In this document: positions 46,172 through 54,159 of the stretch, piece by piece
Position numbering within the stretch: position 1 is the first letter of the stretch
Layout of the letters: each line of letters opens with the position of its first letter
Source: Pseudoduganella umbonata
Lineage (GTDB): Bacteria; Pseudomonadota; Gammaproteobacteria; Burkholderiales; Burkholderiaceae_D
DNA: 64,000 nucleotides
Assembly (NCBI RefSeq): GCF_014192225.1
Contig: NZ_JACHXS010000010.1
Location: 1 to 64,000, forward strand
Reading direction: 5' to 3'
Notes under the pieces: model-generated
What the model was told of the DNA's origin: nothing
The model's database searches: none
The model's input: only the letters and a program-made list of their open reading frames with translations
Translations under genes and position numbers: made by a program

Positions 46172-46944
46172 TATCTGAACTCGAGTGCGATGATGTTTTT
46201 ACCGCCGATGTTGCGGCGTTGGCCCAGCAGGTTGAGCAGGTTGCCAAGGGTGTCTTCGTAGCCGGCGGCCGCTTCGGCCTGGCCGGAGAATTGCAGCCGG
46301 CCGTTGCGCAGCTGGCCGGTGCCGGACAGCAGCAGCGGCCCTTTCGTGGAGGTCAGCCCGACGGCCGCCTGCTGGCCTTTCCAGTCCAGCGCCAGCTGGT
46401 AGCTGCCCAGCGGCCGGATCGGCGCCAGGCGCGACGACACGTCCTGCATCTGCAGCGTGGTCACGCCATTGACCAGGATATTCTTGTTCTCCAGCGCGAG
46501 CGCCAGCGAGGTCCACGCCAGTTGCAGCCGGCCCGACAGCGCCAGCGTGTTCAGCGGCGCGCCCAGGCCGGACAGGCCGTCCGCCGGCAGCATCAGCGCC
46601 GCCGGGCTCAGTTGCCAGGCGCGCCAGCTGCCCGTGAAGGTGACGGGTTGCGTCAGCGCTTCCGGATTTTCCAGTTCCATGCGCACGCTGCCCAGCAGCG
46701 ACAGCGGCGACAGCTTCCAGGCAAAGCGCCCCGGCAGCAGCGGCGTGACGGCGCTGTTGCCGCTGGCGGCACCGCCGACGAAGGCGGAGCCGCGCCATAG
46801 CGTGCCTTGCGCGTCGCCCAGCGTCAGGCGCCCGCCGGTCTGCCGTTCCACCAGCACGGCCACCCACGTGGCGGGGAAGAACACGAGCAGCGTCAGCACG
46901 GCCGTGACGGCGATTGCCAGCAGCCACAAGATGAAACGCTTCAT
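46171..46944 (-). CDS. gspN: Type II secretion protein GspN
   Basis: A 257-residue bitopic protein with one N-terminal span (about 5-27) and a beta-rich periplasmic domain; RFAWKLSPLSLLGSVRMELENP and SLALENKNILVNGVTTLQ fit the GspN family. It is not essential in many T2SS. It overlaps gspM by 4 bp and gspD by 1 bp. Confidence 0.85.
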   Translation of the reverse strand: MKRFILWLLAIAVTAVLTLLVFFPATWVAVLVERQTGGRLTLGDAQGTLWRGSAFVGGAASGNSAVTPLLPGRFAWKLSPLSLLGSVRMELENPEALTQPVTFTGSWRAWQLSPAALMLPADGLSGLGAPLNTLALSGRLQLAWTSLALALENKNILVNGVTTLQMQDVSSRLAPIRPLGSYQLALDWKGQQAAVGLTSTKGPLLLSGTGQLRNGRLQFSGQAEAAAGYEDTLGNLLNLLGQRRNIGGKNIIALEFR

Positions 46945-47486
46945 CGGCTGCCCGCTTCCTGGCGCAAGGTCAGCGTGGCGTCGACCAGGCCGGCGCTATC
47001 CTCCTTGCCGCCCTGCGTGCCGATCTTCGCTTCCTGCACCGCCAGCCGCTCGTCGCGCCGCGCGGCGTCGAGCCACGTGACGAGGCCGGCGAACGGCACG
47101 CCCTTGAAATCCACTTTCACGTAGTCGCCCGTCACGGCCAGGTTCTGCGGGTTCAGGCCGCGGGCGGCCAGTGCCGCGTTCAGCATATCGCGCGACAGCG
47201 GCTGCACCTGCGCGGCGGGCTGCGTGCCCAGCTGCGCCGCCTGCGCGGCCAGCGCCTGCATCTCCGCCGTTTCCTGGCGCAGTTGCGGCAATGCCTTGGC
47301 CAGCTGTTCGCGGCCCGTCAGTGCCGGATCGACCAGCACCGCGTAGGCCAGCGCCAGGCCGACGACGATGCCGCCCACCGCCAGGAAGCGGCGCTCCTGT
47401 TCGGTGCGCGCGCTCCAGAAGCCGTCGGCCGATGCGCGCAGGCCGGCGAGCCGGTTGCCTGCCTTCCCATTCATTGTTTCGCTCAT
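46941..47486 (-). CDS. gspM: Type II secretion protein GspM
   Basis: A 181-residue inner-membrane protein with a short cytoplasmic N terminus, one span (about 32-52) and a ferredoxin-like periplasmic domain. It binds GspL in the platform. ATGA overlaps with gspL before and gspN after indicate coupled translation. Confidence 0.87.
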   Translation of the reverse strand: MSETMNGKAGNRLAGLRASADGFWSARTEQERRFLAVGGIVVGLALAYAVLVDPALTGREQLAKALPQLRQETAEMQALAAQAAQLGTQPAAQVQPLSRDMLNAALAARGLNPQNLAVTGDYVKVDFKGVPFAGLVTWLDAARRDERLAVQEAKIGTQGGKEDSAGLVDATLTLRQEAGSR

Positions 47487-48712
47487 GATTTGCCTCCCGT
47501 GCGCAATTCCCAGGTGCCCGCGCCCGTTTCCGTCAACGCCAGCCCCCGTGGCGCCAGTTGCGCCTGCACCTTTGCCAGGGCCGCGCCATCGACGCTGTTC
47601 GGCTTCAGGCGCACGACCAGCGCGCGCTCGCGATACTCCAGACCGGCCACGACGTCGCGCCGTGGCAGCGCTCCCAGCGCCTCGCCGAAGGCGGCGGCCA
47701 GCGCCGTGAAATCGTCCCTGGCCGTTTCGCCGCCGCCGGCCTTGGCCCGGGCAAGGTTGGCGCGCAGTTGCGCGGCCGGATCCAGCACCACCTTTTCATT
47801 CGGGTAGGCGCCGCGGAAGATCTGCACCATCGACAGGCGCAGCGCTTCGGCCTCGCGCTTCATGCGCAGCCACTCGACGTTCAGGCCGACGATATTGACC
47901 AGCAGCGCCAGCAGCGCCAGCCGCAGCGGCCAGCGCCAGCGCTTCCATGCCTGCGCGCGGGCGCCGCTTGCCGCGCCGAGGCCGGCCGCCAGGTCCAGCT
48001 GCACGGCCTTTCCGGCGGCGATCCGGTGTGCCCAGTGATCCTCTTCCAGAGTAATACCGGACACCGACGCCAGCAGCGCTTCATAATGCGCGCGCTGGGC
48101 TGCCGGTACGTACAGCGTGACGGGCGCTTCGCCGGCCAGTGCGCGCAGCACCTGCAGCGCGCCGTCCGGCTGCGCCGGCAATGCCAGGCCAAGGCCTTCG
48201 TACGGGCCGGTGCGCAACGTCAGTTCGATACCGCCTTCGTCGCTGGCCAGCGATGCCGACACGCCGCCGGGCGCCAGCGGCAGGCACAGTTGCGCGGGCA
48301 ATGCGGACACCGCGCGCGCGCCCTGCTGCACCAGTGCCTTGACCAGCACGTCCAGCCAGGCGCGCTGCACCACGGCCACCGTGCGTTCGCTGCTGCCCGG
48401 CTGCGTGGGTCCGAGGGCGAACACGCAGTCGTCCGGGTCGCCCAGCAATTGCTCCTCGACGAGGTTCGGGATGGCGGCCTTCAGGCGGCTGCCGGACAGC
48501 GGCGGCACCGCCACGCGCAGCAGCGTCACGTCGGCGGCCGCCAGCAGCAGCACGACCTTGCCGCTGGCCGCCACCAGGTCGCCCAGCCTGGCCAGCGCGC
48601 CGGCTCCCTGCTGCATCAGATTGCCGCCATCGCCCACCTGCGCGTAGGTGCACGCGGCGCCGGTGTCGGCCGCCGCTGCGCGGGCCGGATAATTTATGTA
48701 GAGAGTCGTCAA
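47483..48712 (-). CDS. gspL: Type II secretion protein GspL (TTG start)
   Basis: Links the GspE ATPase to the platform. A cytoplasmic actin-like part (about 1-240), one span (about 258-277) and a periplasmic ferredoxin-like domain (about 300-400) are seen. I chose TTG 48712, giving 409 residues that begin with the first beta-strand TTLYINYPARA, with TAAGGAAAC upstream. An in-frame ATG at 48799 would lie well inside gspK. The stop overlaps gspM. Confidence 0.85.
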   Translation of the reverse strand: MTTLYINYPARAAAADTGAACTYAQVGDGGNLMQQGAGALARLGDLVAASGKVVLLLAAADVTLLRVAVPPLSGSRLKAAIPNLVEEQLLGDPDDCVFALGPTQPGSSERTVAVVQRAWLDVLVKALVQQGARAVSALPAQLCLPLAPGGVSASLASDEGGIELTLRTGPYEGLGLALPAQPDGALQVLRALAGEAPVTLYVPAAQRAHYEALLASVSGITLEEDHWAHRIAAGKAVQLDLAAGLGAASGARAQAWKRWRWPLRLALLALLVNIVGLNVEWLRMKREAEALRLSMVQIFRGAYPNEKVVLDPAAQLRANLARAKAGGGETARDDFTALAAAFGEALGALPRRDVVAGLEYRERALVVRLKPNSVDGAALAKVQAQLAPRGLALTETGAGTWELRTGGKS

Positions 48713-48726
48713 AACGAATTGTTTCC

Positions 48727-49653
48727 TTAGATTTCCCGAATCCACATGACAGAGGTCTGATAAGCCCGGGACTGGCCCATGCGGTGAATCAGGGACCATG
48801 ATTCCAGTGCTGCGCGGTCCAGGCGTACCTGGCTCAGCACGAGGAAGTAGTCGCTGCGCTCGTCGAGCTTCGTCAAAGGGTTCCGACCGTTCTTGACATC
48901 CTCGACCTTCAACGCTGTCCGCTTGCGCGACGCCACCAGCGACTGCGCCTCCGACAGCGGCATGCCTTCCACAGTCGCCGCCAGCACCTCGGCCGGTGCC
49001 GTATTCACGTTCACCGCGGTTGCTTCCGGTAGAACCACCACATAGTCGCGCAAGCGTTCAACGGCCGCCTGCGGGAAGCCGACCGCCAGCAGGTCTTCCA
49101 CACGCTGGAATGCCATGGGCGCACTGCCTGTACCGGCTTGCCCCGCCGCCGCCTGTGCCTTCGCCGCATACTGCGCCGCGGACTGCGCCAGGCCGGCATC
49201 GAGCTGCAATAGCGTCAACAACTGGGCGAATGCCCTGACTTCGCCGCTGGTGGCAGTGGCGTCGGCCAGATTCGTCAGATTGTAACGCGACTGTGCATCA
49301 TAAATCCGGCCCTGCAAGGTCGCATCGTAGTCCTCGCCTTCGACCCGCTCGCGCTCCACGTACTGGTCCAGTCGCGTTTCGGCCAGCGGCGTGGCCCACA
49401 CGCCATCGGCGCGCGTGGCGCCCCCCCGGCTGTCGATGCCGTCCTGCCGCAGGATCAGCCGCGCCCAGTCCAGCGCACCGCGCAGGATCCAGCGCGTCTG
49501 CAGGTGCAGCCGCTGGTTTTCCACCGAGCGCACCTGCACCTGCTGCTGCCAGAACAGGCTGGCGACGATCGTCACCGCCAAGGTCGTCAGCAGCAGCGCG
49601 GTGACGACGGCGACGCCGCGCTGGCGACGCAGGGTTCGCGGCAGATGCATCAT
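48727..49653 (-). CDS. gspK: Type II secretion minor pseudopilin GspK
   Basis: The large tip pseudopilin, 308 residues. The prepilin site QRG/VAVVTALLLTTLAVTIV lacks the Glu at +5 found in other pilins, as is normal for GspK. The globular alpha domain includes RYNLTNLAD and NVNTAPAEVLAA (helix-hairpin-helix-like). It overlaps gspJ by 4 bp. Confidence 0.92.
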   Translation of the reverse strand: MMHLPRTLRRQRGVAVVTALLLTTLAVTIVASLFWQQQVQVRSVENQRLHLQTRWILRGALDWARLILRQDGIDSRGGATRADGVWATPLAETRLDQYVERERVEGEDYDATLQGRIYDAQSRYNLTNLADATATSGEVRAFAQLLTLLQLDAGLAQSAAQYAAKAQAAAGQAGTGSAPMAFQRVEDLLAVGFPQAAVERLRDYVVVLPEATAVNVNTAPAEVLAATVEGMPLSEAQSLVASRKRTALKVEDVKNGRNPLTKLDERSDYFLVLSQVRLDRAALESWSLIHRMGQSRAYQTSVMWIREI

Positions 49654-50291
49654 GTCGCCCCCAGCAGCAAGACCTTCACCATCGGATTCGGTTCGTTGAT
49701 CAGTTGCAGCGACATTTCCAGGCCGGTCGGCGCGATCGCCCCGGGCGTCGCCGTCGTGCCGGTAGCCGTCGTGGCCCCGGCGTTATTCTGCGGCTGTGTC
49801 CAGGCGCCGTTGGTCCACAGGCGCACGCCCATGCCCGCCACGCCCGCATGCAGGCCCACGCCGGGCACCGGGTCGGCATCGGATACCGCGGCCTGCCACA
49901 GCGCGTCGAGCTGCACGAGGTCGCGCGTGGCGGCCGATTCGCGCCGCGCCAGCACGCCGTCGCGCAGGCGGTAGCTGACCACCACCAGCTGCGTGGCCCC
50001 GTGGTCCGGCGCATGGGTGCGCACGAAGATGAGGCGCAGGTTGTCCGCCACCAGGTTCTGCCGCTGCCCGATCACATCGCTCTTGGCCAGCTGTTCCAGG
50101 TCGTTCTGCAACTGCGCGAAGGCGAGCTGGATGCCGCGCGTGTGTTCCATCTGCTGCGTCAGCACCACGCGCGAGCGCAGGATGCTGTCCAGCCCGCGCC
50201 AGCCCAGCACGGCCACGATCGCCAGCACGGTGATCGCCACCAGCAGTTCGATCAGCGTAAAGCCGCCGGCACGGCGCGCGCGCCGCATCAT
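49650..50291 (-). CDS. gspJ: Type II secretion minor pseudopilin GspJ
   Basis: A 213-residue pseudopilin with prepilin cleavage motif GG/FTLIELLVAITVLAIV (Glu at +5), then a beta-rich globular domain typical of GspJ (VVSYRLRDGVLARRESAATR). ATG 50291 is chosen because it overlaps the gspI stop as ATGATG; upstream in-frame sequence belongs to gspI. Confidence 0.92.
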   Translation of the reverse strand: MMRRARRAGGFTLIELLVAITVLAIVAVLGWRGLDSILRSRVVLTQQMEHTRGIQLAFAQLQNDLEQLAKSDVIGQRQNLVADNLRLIFVRTHAPDHGATQLVVVSYRLRDGVLARRESAATRDLVQLDALWQAAVSDADPVPGVGLHAGVAGMGVRLWTNGAWTQPQNNAGATTATGTTATPGAIAPTGLEMSLQLINEPNPMVKVLLLGAT

Positions 50292-50665
50292 TTCAGCACC
50301 AGCTGCACCAGCTTGATGATGCGGCGCTGCGGATTGGCGGTGTCGTACACGGAGACCTCGACGCGCCGCAGCAGCGGGTTGGGCGACATGATCACCTCTT
50401 CCTCGCACTGCAGTTGCAGGTTGCCCTGCGGGCAGGCGAACGACGTCTTGCCCACCGATGGAAAAGCTCCCGCCAGGCGGATCTGCACCAGGCGGTTCTC
50501 GGCCGACCAGGTGGCCATCATCGTCGTGCGCAAGCCTTCGCTGTTGCGGGTCAGGCTGCCGATCGCCTGCAATGCCGCGACCAGCGCGGTGCCGACGATG
50601 AACAGCGCCACCAGCACCTCGAGCAGCGTGAAGCCCGCCTGCGTTCCTTCCACCGTTCGCTTCAT
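50288..50665 (-). CDS. gspI: Type II secretion minor pseudopilin GspI
   Basis: A 125-residue pseudopilin with G/FTLLEVLVALFIVGTALVA at residues 11-30. A downstream Cys pair (FACPQGNLQLQCEEE) is present. Start ATG 50665 lies 1 bp after the gspH stop; a longer frame to 50725 would lie in gspH. GspI, J and K form the tip complex. Confidence 0.92.
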   Translation of the reverse strand: MKRTVEGTQAGFTLLEVLVALFIVGTALVAALQAIGSLTRNSEGLRTTMMATWSAENRLVQIRLAGAFPSVGKTSFACPQGNLQLQCEEEVIMSPNPLLRRVEVSVYDTANPQRRIIKLVQLVLK

Positions 50666-50666
50666 G

Positions 50667-51125
50667 TCATTCCACCGTGAAGTGGCCGATGCCGTCGGCC
50701 CGCACCGCGGTGCGCACGTCGCCATAGGCCAGCGTCAGCACGAACGGCTTGTCGACCGGTTCGCGGCCGAACACGATGCGCATCGGCGCGCCGGGGAGAT
50801 TGGTCGGGGGATCGAGCAGCAGGGTCATCGGCGTGCTCTTGAAGGCGCGTTCGCGCAGCATGTCGTCTTGTGGCAGCGTCTTCCATTCGCGGCCTTCGCG
50901 CACCAGGAAGCGGTAGCCCTGGGCGCTCGCCTCGAACGCGATCGGCCGGTTGCGCACGATCGCTTCGTCGCGCGCCAGTTGCAGCAGCAGGGCCACGCGC
51001 TGCGCTTCCTGCTGCATGGCCTGGCGCCCGCTGGGCGCCATGTTCGCCATCACCAGCCCCAGCGTCAGGCCGATGATGACCAGCACCACCAGCAGCTCGA
51101 TCAGGGTGAAGCCGCGCTGGCGCAT
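50667..51125 (-). CDS. gspH: Type II secretion minor pseudopilin GspH
   Basis: A 152-residue pseudopilin with QRG/FTLIELLVVLVIIGLTLG at the N terminus and the GspH/FimT-type domain (LLLQLARDEAIVRNRPIAFE). It lies 15 bp after gspG. Confidence 0.92.
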   Translation of the reverse strand: MRQRGFTLIELLVVLVIIGLTLGLVMANMAPSGRQAMQQEAQRVALLLQLARDEAIVRNRPIAFEASAQGYRFLVREGREWKTLPQDDMLRERAFKSTPMTLLLDPPTNLPGAPMRIVFGREPVDKPFVLTLAYGDVRTAVRADGIGHFTVE

Positions 51126-51140
51126 GCTATGGGATCAGGC

Positions 51141-51584
51141 TCAGTTTTCCCAGGAGCCGATGTCGGCATCCTCGCCGGTACCGCCCGGCTGGCCGTCGGC
51201 GCCGGTCGAGAACACATCCACCTCGCCCTTGATGCCCGGCGACAGGTACTGGTACTGGAAGCCCCACGGATCCTTCGGCATCTTTTCCAGGTAGCCGCCT
51301 TCCTTCCAGCCATTGGCGGCCGGGCCGGACGTGGGCTTCACCAGCAGTGCCTGCAGGCCCTGTTCGGTGGTCGGATAGCGAGTATTGTCGAGCTTGTACA
51401 ACTTCAGCGACTGCATGATGGTGGCGATGTCGACCTTGGCCGCCGCGACCTTGGATTCGCCGGTGCGCGACAGCAGTTTCGGCACCACGAGCGCAGCCAG
51501 CACGCCCATGATGACGACGACGACCATGATTTCAATCAGGGTGAAACCACGCGCGCGGCGCGTGAGATGGAGACCTTTTTTCAT
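51141..51584 (-). CDS. gspG: Type II secretion major pseudopilin GspG
   Basis: The main pseudopilus subunit, 147 residues. Prepilin motif ARG/FTLIEIMVVVVIMGVLAA, then the conserved Pro and the C-terminal part with LDNTRYPTTEQGL, DPWGFQYQYLSPG and a Ca-site-like DVFSTGADGQ. It is first in the twelve-gene operon. The prepilin peptidase (GspO/PilD) is not in this window. Confidence 0.96.
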   Translation of the reverse strand: MKKGLHLTRRARGFTLIEIMVVVVIMGVLAALVVPKLLSRTGESKVAAAKVDIATIMQSLKLYKLDNTRYPTTEQGLQALLVKPTSGPAANGWKEGGYLEKMPKDPWGFQYQYLSPGIKGEVDVFSTGADGQPGGTGEDADIGSWEN

Positions 51585-51690
51585 GAAGCTTCAGGACATG
51601 GTGAAAAAGCGAAAGTGCTGAAGTATAAGCCCGAATTGCTACACGACGGTGAAAAAGGAGGTAAAGAGAAGTTACCGGAAGCCAGCCGAA

Positions 51691-51717
51691 AACCGGTGAC
51701 AGGCGCTGATTTTCTGG
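51691..51717. repeat. Truncated half copy of the 60-nt element
   Basis: ACCGGTGACAGGCGCTGATT and the following TTCTGGA match the left arm and part of the loop of the element at 23448-23507, with a few changes and no right arm. It lies just before the full copy at 51720. Confidence 0.75.
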
Positions 51718-51719
51718 AA

Positions 51720-51779
51720 ACCGGTGACAGGCTCCCATTTCCAGGAAATGTTTCAAAAGAACGGGAGCCTGTCACCGGT
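51720..51779. repeat. 60-nt palindromic element (family A), second full copy
   Basis: Perfect 17-bp arms ACCGGTGACAGGCTCCC (51720-51736) and GGGAGCCTGTCACCGGT (51763-51779), 26-nt loop. Read on the minus strand the loop matches the one at 23465-23490 at 21 of 26 places, and the two arm differences are both compensated. It lies between the moeB stop and the gspG start, so it may end the moeB transcript. No gene is seen in 51585-51821. Confidence 0.92.
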
Positions 51780-51821
51780 TTTCAGCGCCGTGCGCGCCGT
51801 GCGCGGCGCGCACGCCGTGTG

Positions 51822-52568
51822 TTAGAGGCTGCAGACCGGGCAGCCGGCGGCACGGCCCACGCCGATGCTGGTCCACTCCATGCGCAGGCCGTCGAGCATC
51901 AGCAGCCGCCCGGCCAGCGAGGTGCCGATACCCATCACGATCTTCAGCGCCTCGGCCGCCTGCGTGGCGCCGACCACCCCGACCAGCGGCGCGAACACGC
52001 CCATCGTCGAACAGGCCACGTCCTCGAACGCCTGGTCCTGCGGGAACAGGCACGAATAGCATGGCGCATCCGCACTGCGCGGATCGAACACGCTGACCTG
52101 GCCGTCGAAGCGGATGACGGCACCGGACACGAGCGGCACGCGCGCCGCCACGCAGGCGCGGTTGACGGCATGGCGCGTCCTGAAGTTGTCGGTGCAGTCG
52201 AGGACGACGTCGCTGGCGGCGGCCAGTTCGGCGAGGCGTGCCTCGTCCACGCGCTCGATCAGCGCCGTCACCCGCACGTCCGGATTGATCGCGCCGATCG
52301 CCTCCTGCGCCGACAGGGCCTTGGGCTGGCCGATGCGGGCCGTGGTGTGGGCGATCTGGCGTTGCAGGTTGGTCAGGTCGACATCGTCGTCGTCGACGAT
52401 CGTCAGGTGCCCGACTCCGGCCGATGCGAGGTACAGCGCGGCGGGCGAACCGAGCCCCCCGGCGCCTATGACCAGCACGCGCGCGGCAAGCAGCTTTTGC
52501 TGCCCCTCGATGCCGATCTCGTCGAGGAGGATATGCCGCGAGTAACGCAGCAGCTGTTCGTCATTCAT
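51822..52568 (-). CDS. moeB: MoeB/ThiF-family adenylyltransferase
   Basis: Activates the C-terminal Gly of a small sulfur carrier (MoaD or ThiS) by AMP transfer. The 248 residues have the Rossmann ATP loop GAGGLGSPAALYLASAG, DDDDVDLTNLQRQ, DCTDNFRTR, and zinc cysteines (CYSC and the C-terminal CPVC). A Cys in ACSTMGVFAPLVG is at the usual place. MoaD or ThiS is not adjacent, so molybdenum-cofactor versus thiamine use is open. Confidence 0.9.
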   Translation of the reverse strand: MNDEQLLRYSRHILLDEIGIEGQQKLLAARVLVIGAGGLGSPAALYLASAGVGHLTIVDDDDVDLTNLQRQIAHTTARIGQPKALSAQEAIGAINPDVRVTALIERVDEARLAELAAASDVVLDCTDNFRTRHAVNRACVAARVPLVSGAVIRFDGQVSVFDPRSADAPCYSCLFPQDQAFEDVACSTMGVFAPLVGVVGATQAAEALKIVMGIGTSLAGRLLMLDGLRMEWTSIGVGRAAGCPVCSL

Positions 52569-52572
52569 GGAT

Positions 52573-54060
52573 TTACTTCACCTGCGATGGCGGCGCTTTC
52601 TTGTCTTCCGGCTTGACGACGTCCGTCTTTGTCTCGGGTTTGACCAGGATTTCCTTGGCTCCCTTTTCTTCCGCCGTGTCGGCCTTGGCCAGTTGCACCG
52701 GCAAGCCCTTGAAATGGTTCAGCGCCTGGGCCAGCTGGAAATCTTCCTTGCTGCCGAATTCGACCGGCTTCTGCTTTTTCGCCAGCGCCAGGATGCGCTG
52801 CTCTTCTTCCAGCTCGTCGTGGCGCACGGGGCGGGTGTCCTTGTCGTCGCCGGACAGGTGCTTCTGCAGGTCCGCCTCGCGCAGCCGCAGGCTGTTCAGG
52901 CCATCGCCTTCGGCCGTTTCGTCGACGTGCACGTCCGGCTCGATGCCCTTGGCCTGGATCGCCCGGCCTTTCGGCGTGTAGTAGCGCGCGGTCGTCAGCT
53001 TGACGGCCGTGTCGGCCGTCAGCTGGCGCAAGGTCTGCACCGAGCCCTTGCCGAACGTGGTGCTGCCCATCACGGTGGCGCGCTTGTAGTCCTGCAGCGC
53101 GCCGGCCACGATTTCGGAGGCCGATGCGGAACCGGCATTGACGAGCACCACTATCGGCACGGTCTTCACGGCCGCCGGCAGCTTCGCCAGCGGGTCGCCC
53201 GGATGCCGGCCGGCATAGTATTCGGGCCGCGCATAGAAAGTCTGCTTCGAATCGGCCAGCTGGCCATTGGTGGAAACAACCACCGAATCCTTCGGCAGGA
53301 AGGCCGCCGACACGCCGATCGCGCCGGGGACCACGCCGCCCGGGTCGTTGCGCAGGTCCAGCACGATGCCCTTGATATCGGGATTTTTCTCGTACAGCGC
53401 GCCCAGCTTCTTGACCATCTCCTCGACGGTGGGCTCCTGGAACTGCGAGATGCGCAGCCATACGTAGCCGGGTTCCACCAGCTTCGCCTTGACGCTCTGC
53501 ACGCGGATTTCCTCGCGCACGACCGGTACGATCAAGGGCTTGTCCTCGCCCTTGCGGGAAATCGTCAGCACGACCTTGGTGCGGGGCTCGCCGCGCATCT
53601 TCTTGATCGACTCGTCCAGCGACAGGCCTTTCAGCGGCACGTTGTCGATGCGGGTGATCAGGTCGCCGGAACGGATGCCGGCCTTGAAGGCCGGCGTATC
53701 CTCGATCGGCGAGACCACCTTCACGTAGCCATCCTCGGTGGACACTTCGATGCCGATGCCGACGAACTTGCCCTGCACCGATTCGCGCATTTCGCGAAAC
53801 GCCTTCTCGTCCAGGTACACCGAGTGCGGATCGAGCGACGACACCATGCCGGCGATCGCTTCCTGCAGCAGTTTCTTGTCGTCCACATTCTCGACGTAGT
53901 CACTCTTGATCAGGCCGAATACGTCCGACAGCTGGCGCAATTCTTCCAGTGGCAGCGGGGCATCGATCCGCTGCGCGAGCGCGGAAAAATTCATGGTGGC
54001 GGCCATGCCGGCCACCATGCCCAGGCCGATCAGGCCGATACTCTTGAGTTTGTTGCCCAT
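52573..54060 (-). CDS. S41-family carboxy-terminal processing protease
   Basis: A 495-residue periplasmic serine protease (CtpA/Prc type). N-terminal anchor or signal (SIGLIGLGMVAGMAATM), PDZ domain (about 95-180, YVKVVSPIEDTPAFKAGIRSGD), and the catalytic domain with Ser in NAGSASASEIVAGAL and Lys in TFGKGSVQT, the Ser-Lys dyad. The C-terminal 100 residues are charged and end in a Lys/Pro-rich tail. It sits 4 bp before moeB, downstream of envC: a cell-wall group. Confidence 0.93.
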   Translation of the reverse strand: MGNKLKSIGLIGLGMVAGMAATMNFSALAQRIDAPLPLEELRQLSDVFGLIKSDYVENVDDKKLLQEAIAGMVSSLDPHSVYLDEKAFREMRESVQGKFVGIGIEVSTEDGYVKVVSPIEDTPAFKAGIRSGDLITRIDNVPLKGLSLDESIKKMRGEPRTKVVLTISRKGEDKPLIVPVVREEIRVQSVKAKLVEPGYVWLRISQFQEPTVEEMVKKLGALYEKNPDIKGIVLDLRNDPGGVVPGAIGVSAAFLPKDSVVVSTNGQLADSKQTFYARPEYYAGRHPGDPLAKLPAAVKTVPIVVLVNAGSASASEIVAGALQDYKRATVMGSTTFGKGSVQTLRQLTADTAVKLTTARYYTPKGRAIQAKGIEPDVHVDETAEGDGLNSLRLREADLQKHLSGDDKDTRPVRHDELEEEQRILALAKKQKPVEFGSKEDFQLAQALNHFKGLPVQLAKADTAEEKGAKEILVKPETKTDVVKPEDKKAPPSQVK

Positions 54061-54101
54061 TGATGTTCCACTGAGGTACTACAGAGTTGCGGAGAGGCGC
54101 T

Positions 54102-54149
54102 GGTGCCGGGCACATTCCCGGGCGTTATCCCCGAAAGATGCCAGGCACC
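54102..54149. repeat. Imperfect palindromic element between envC and ctp
   Basis: GGTGCCGGGCA (54102-54112) and TGCCAGGCACC (54139-54149) pair at 10 of 11 places around a 26-nt loop. The GGTGCC...GGCACC core and the 26-nt loop recall the 60-nt family, but the loop sequence differs. It lies 10 bp after the envC stop. Confidence 0.6.
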
Positions 54150-54159
54150 GGTCATGTCG

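Noticed and set aside
42659..46261. A 1200-codon plus-strand frame opposite gspE and gspD
   Set aside because: The minus strand encodes clear GspE and GspD with catalytic motifs. The antisense product has no recognisable domain and arises from GC-rich third positions.
49704..52616. A 970-codon plus-strand frame across gspJ-gspG and moeB
   Set aside because: It runs through five genes with clear pilin and ThiF motifs on the other strand; the composition is of the shadow type.
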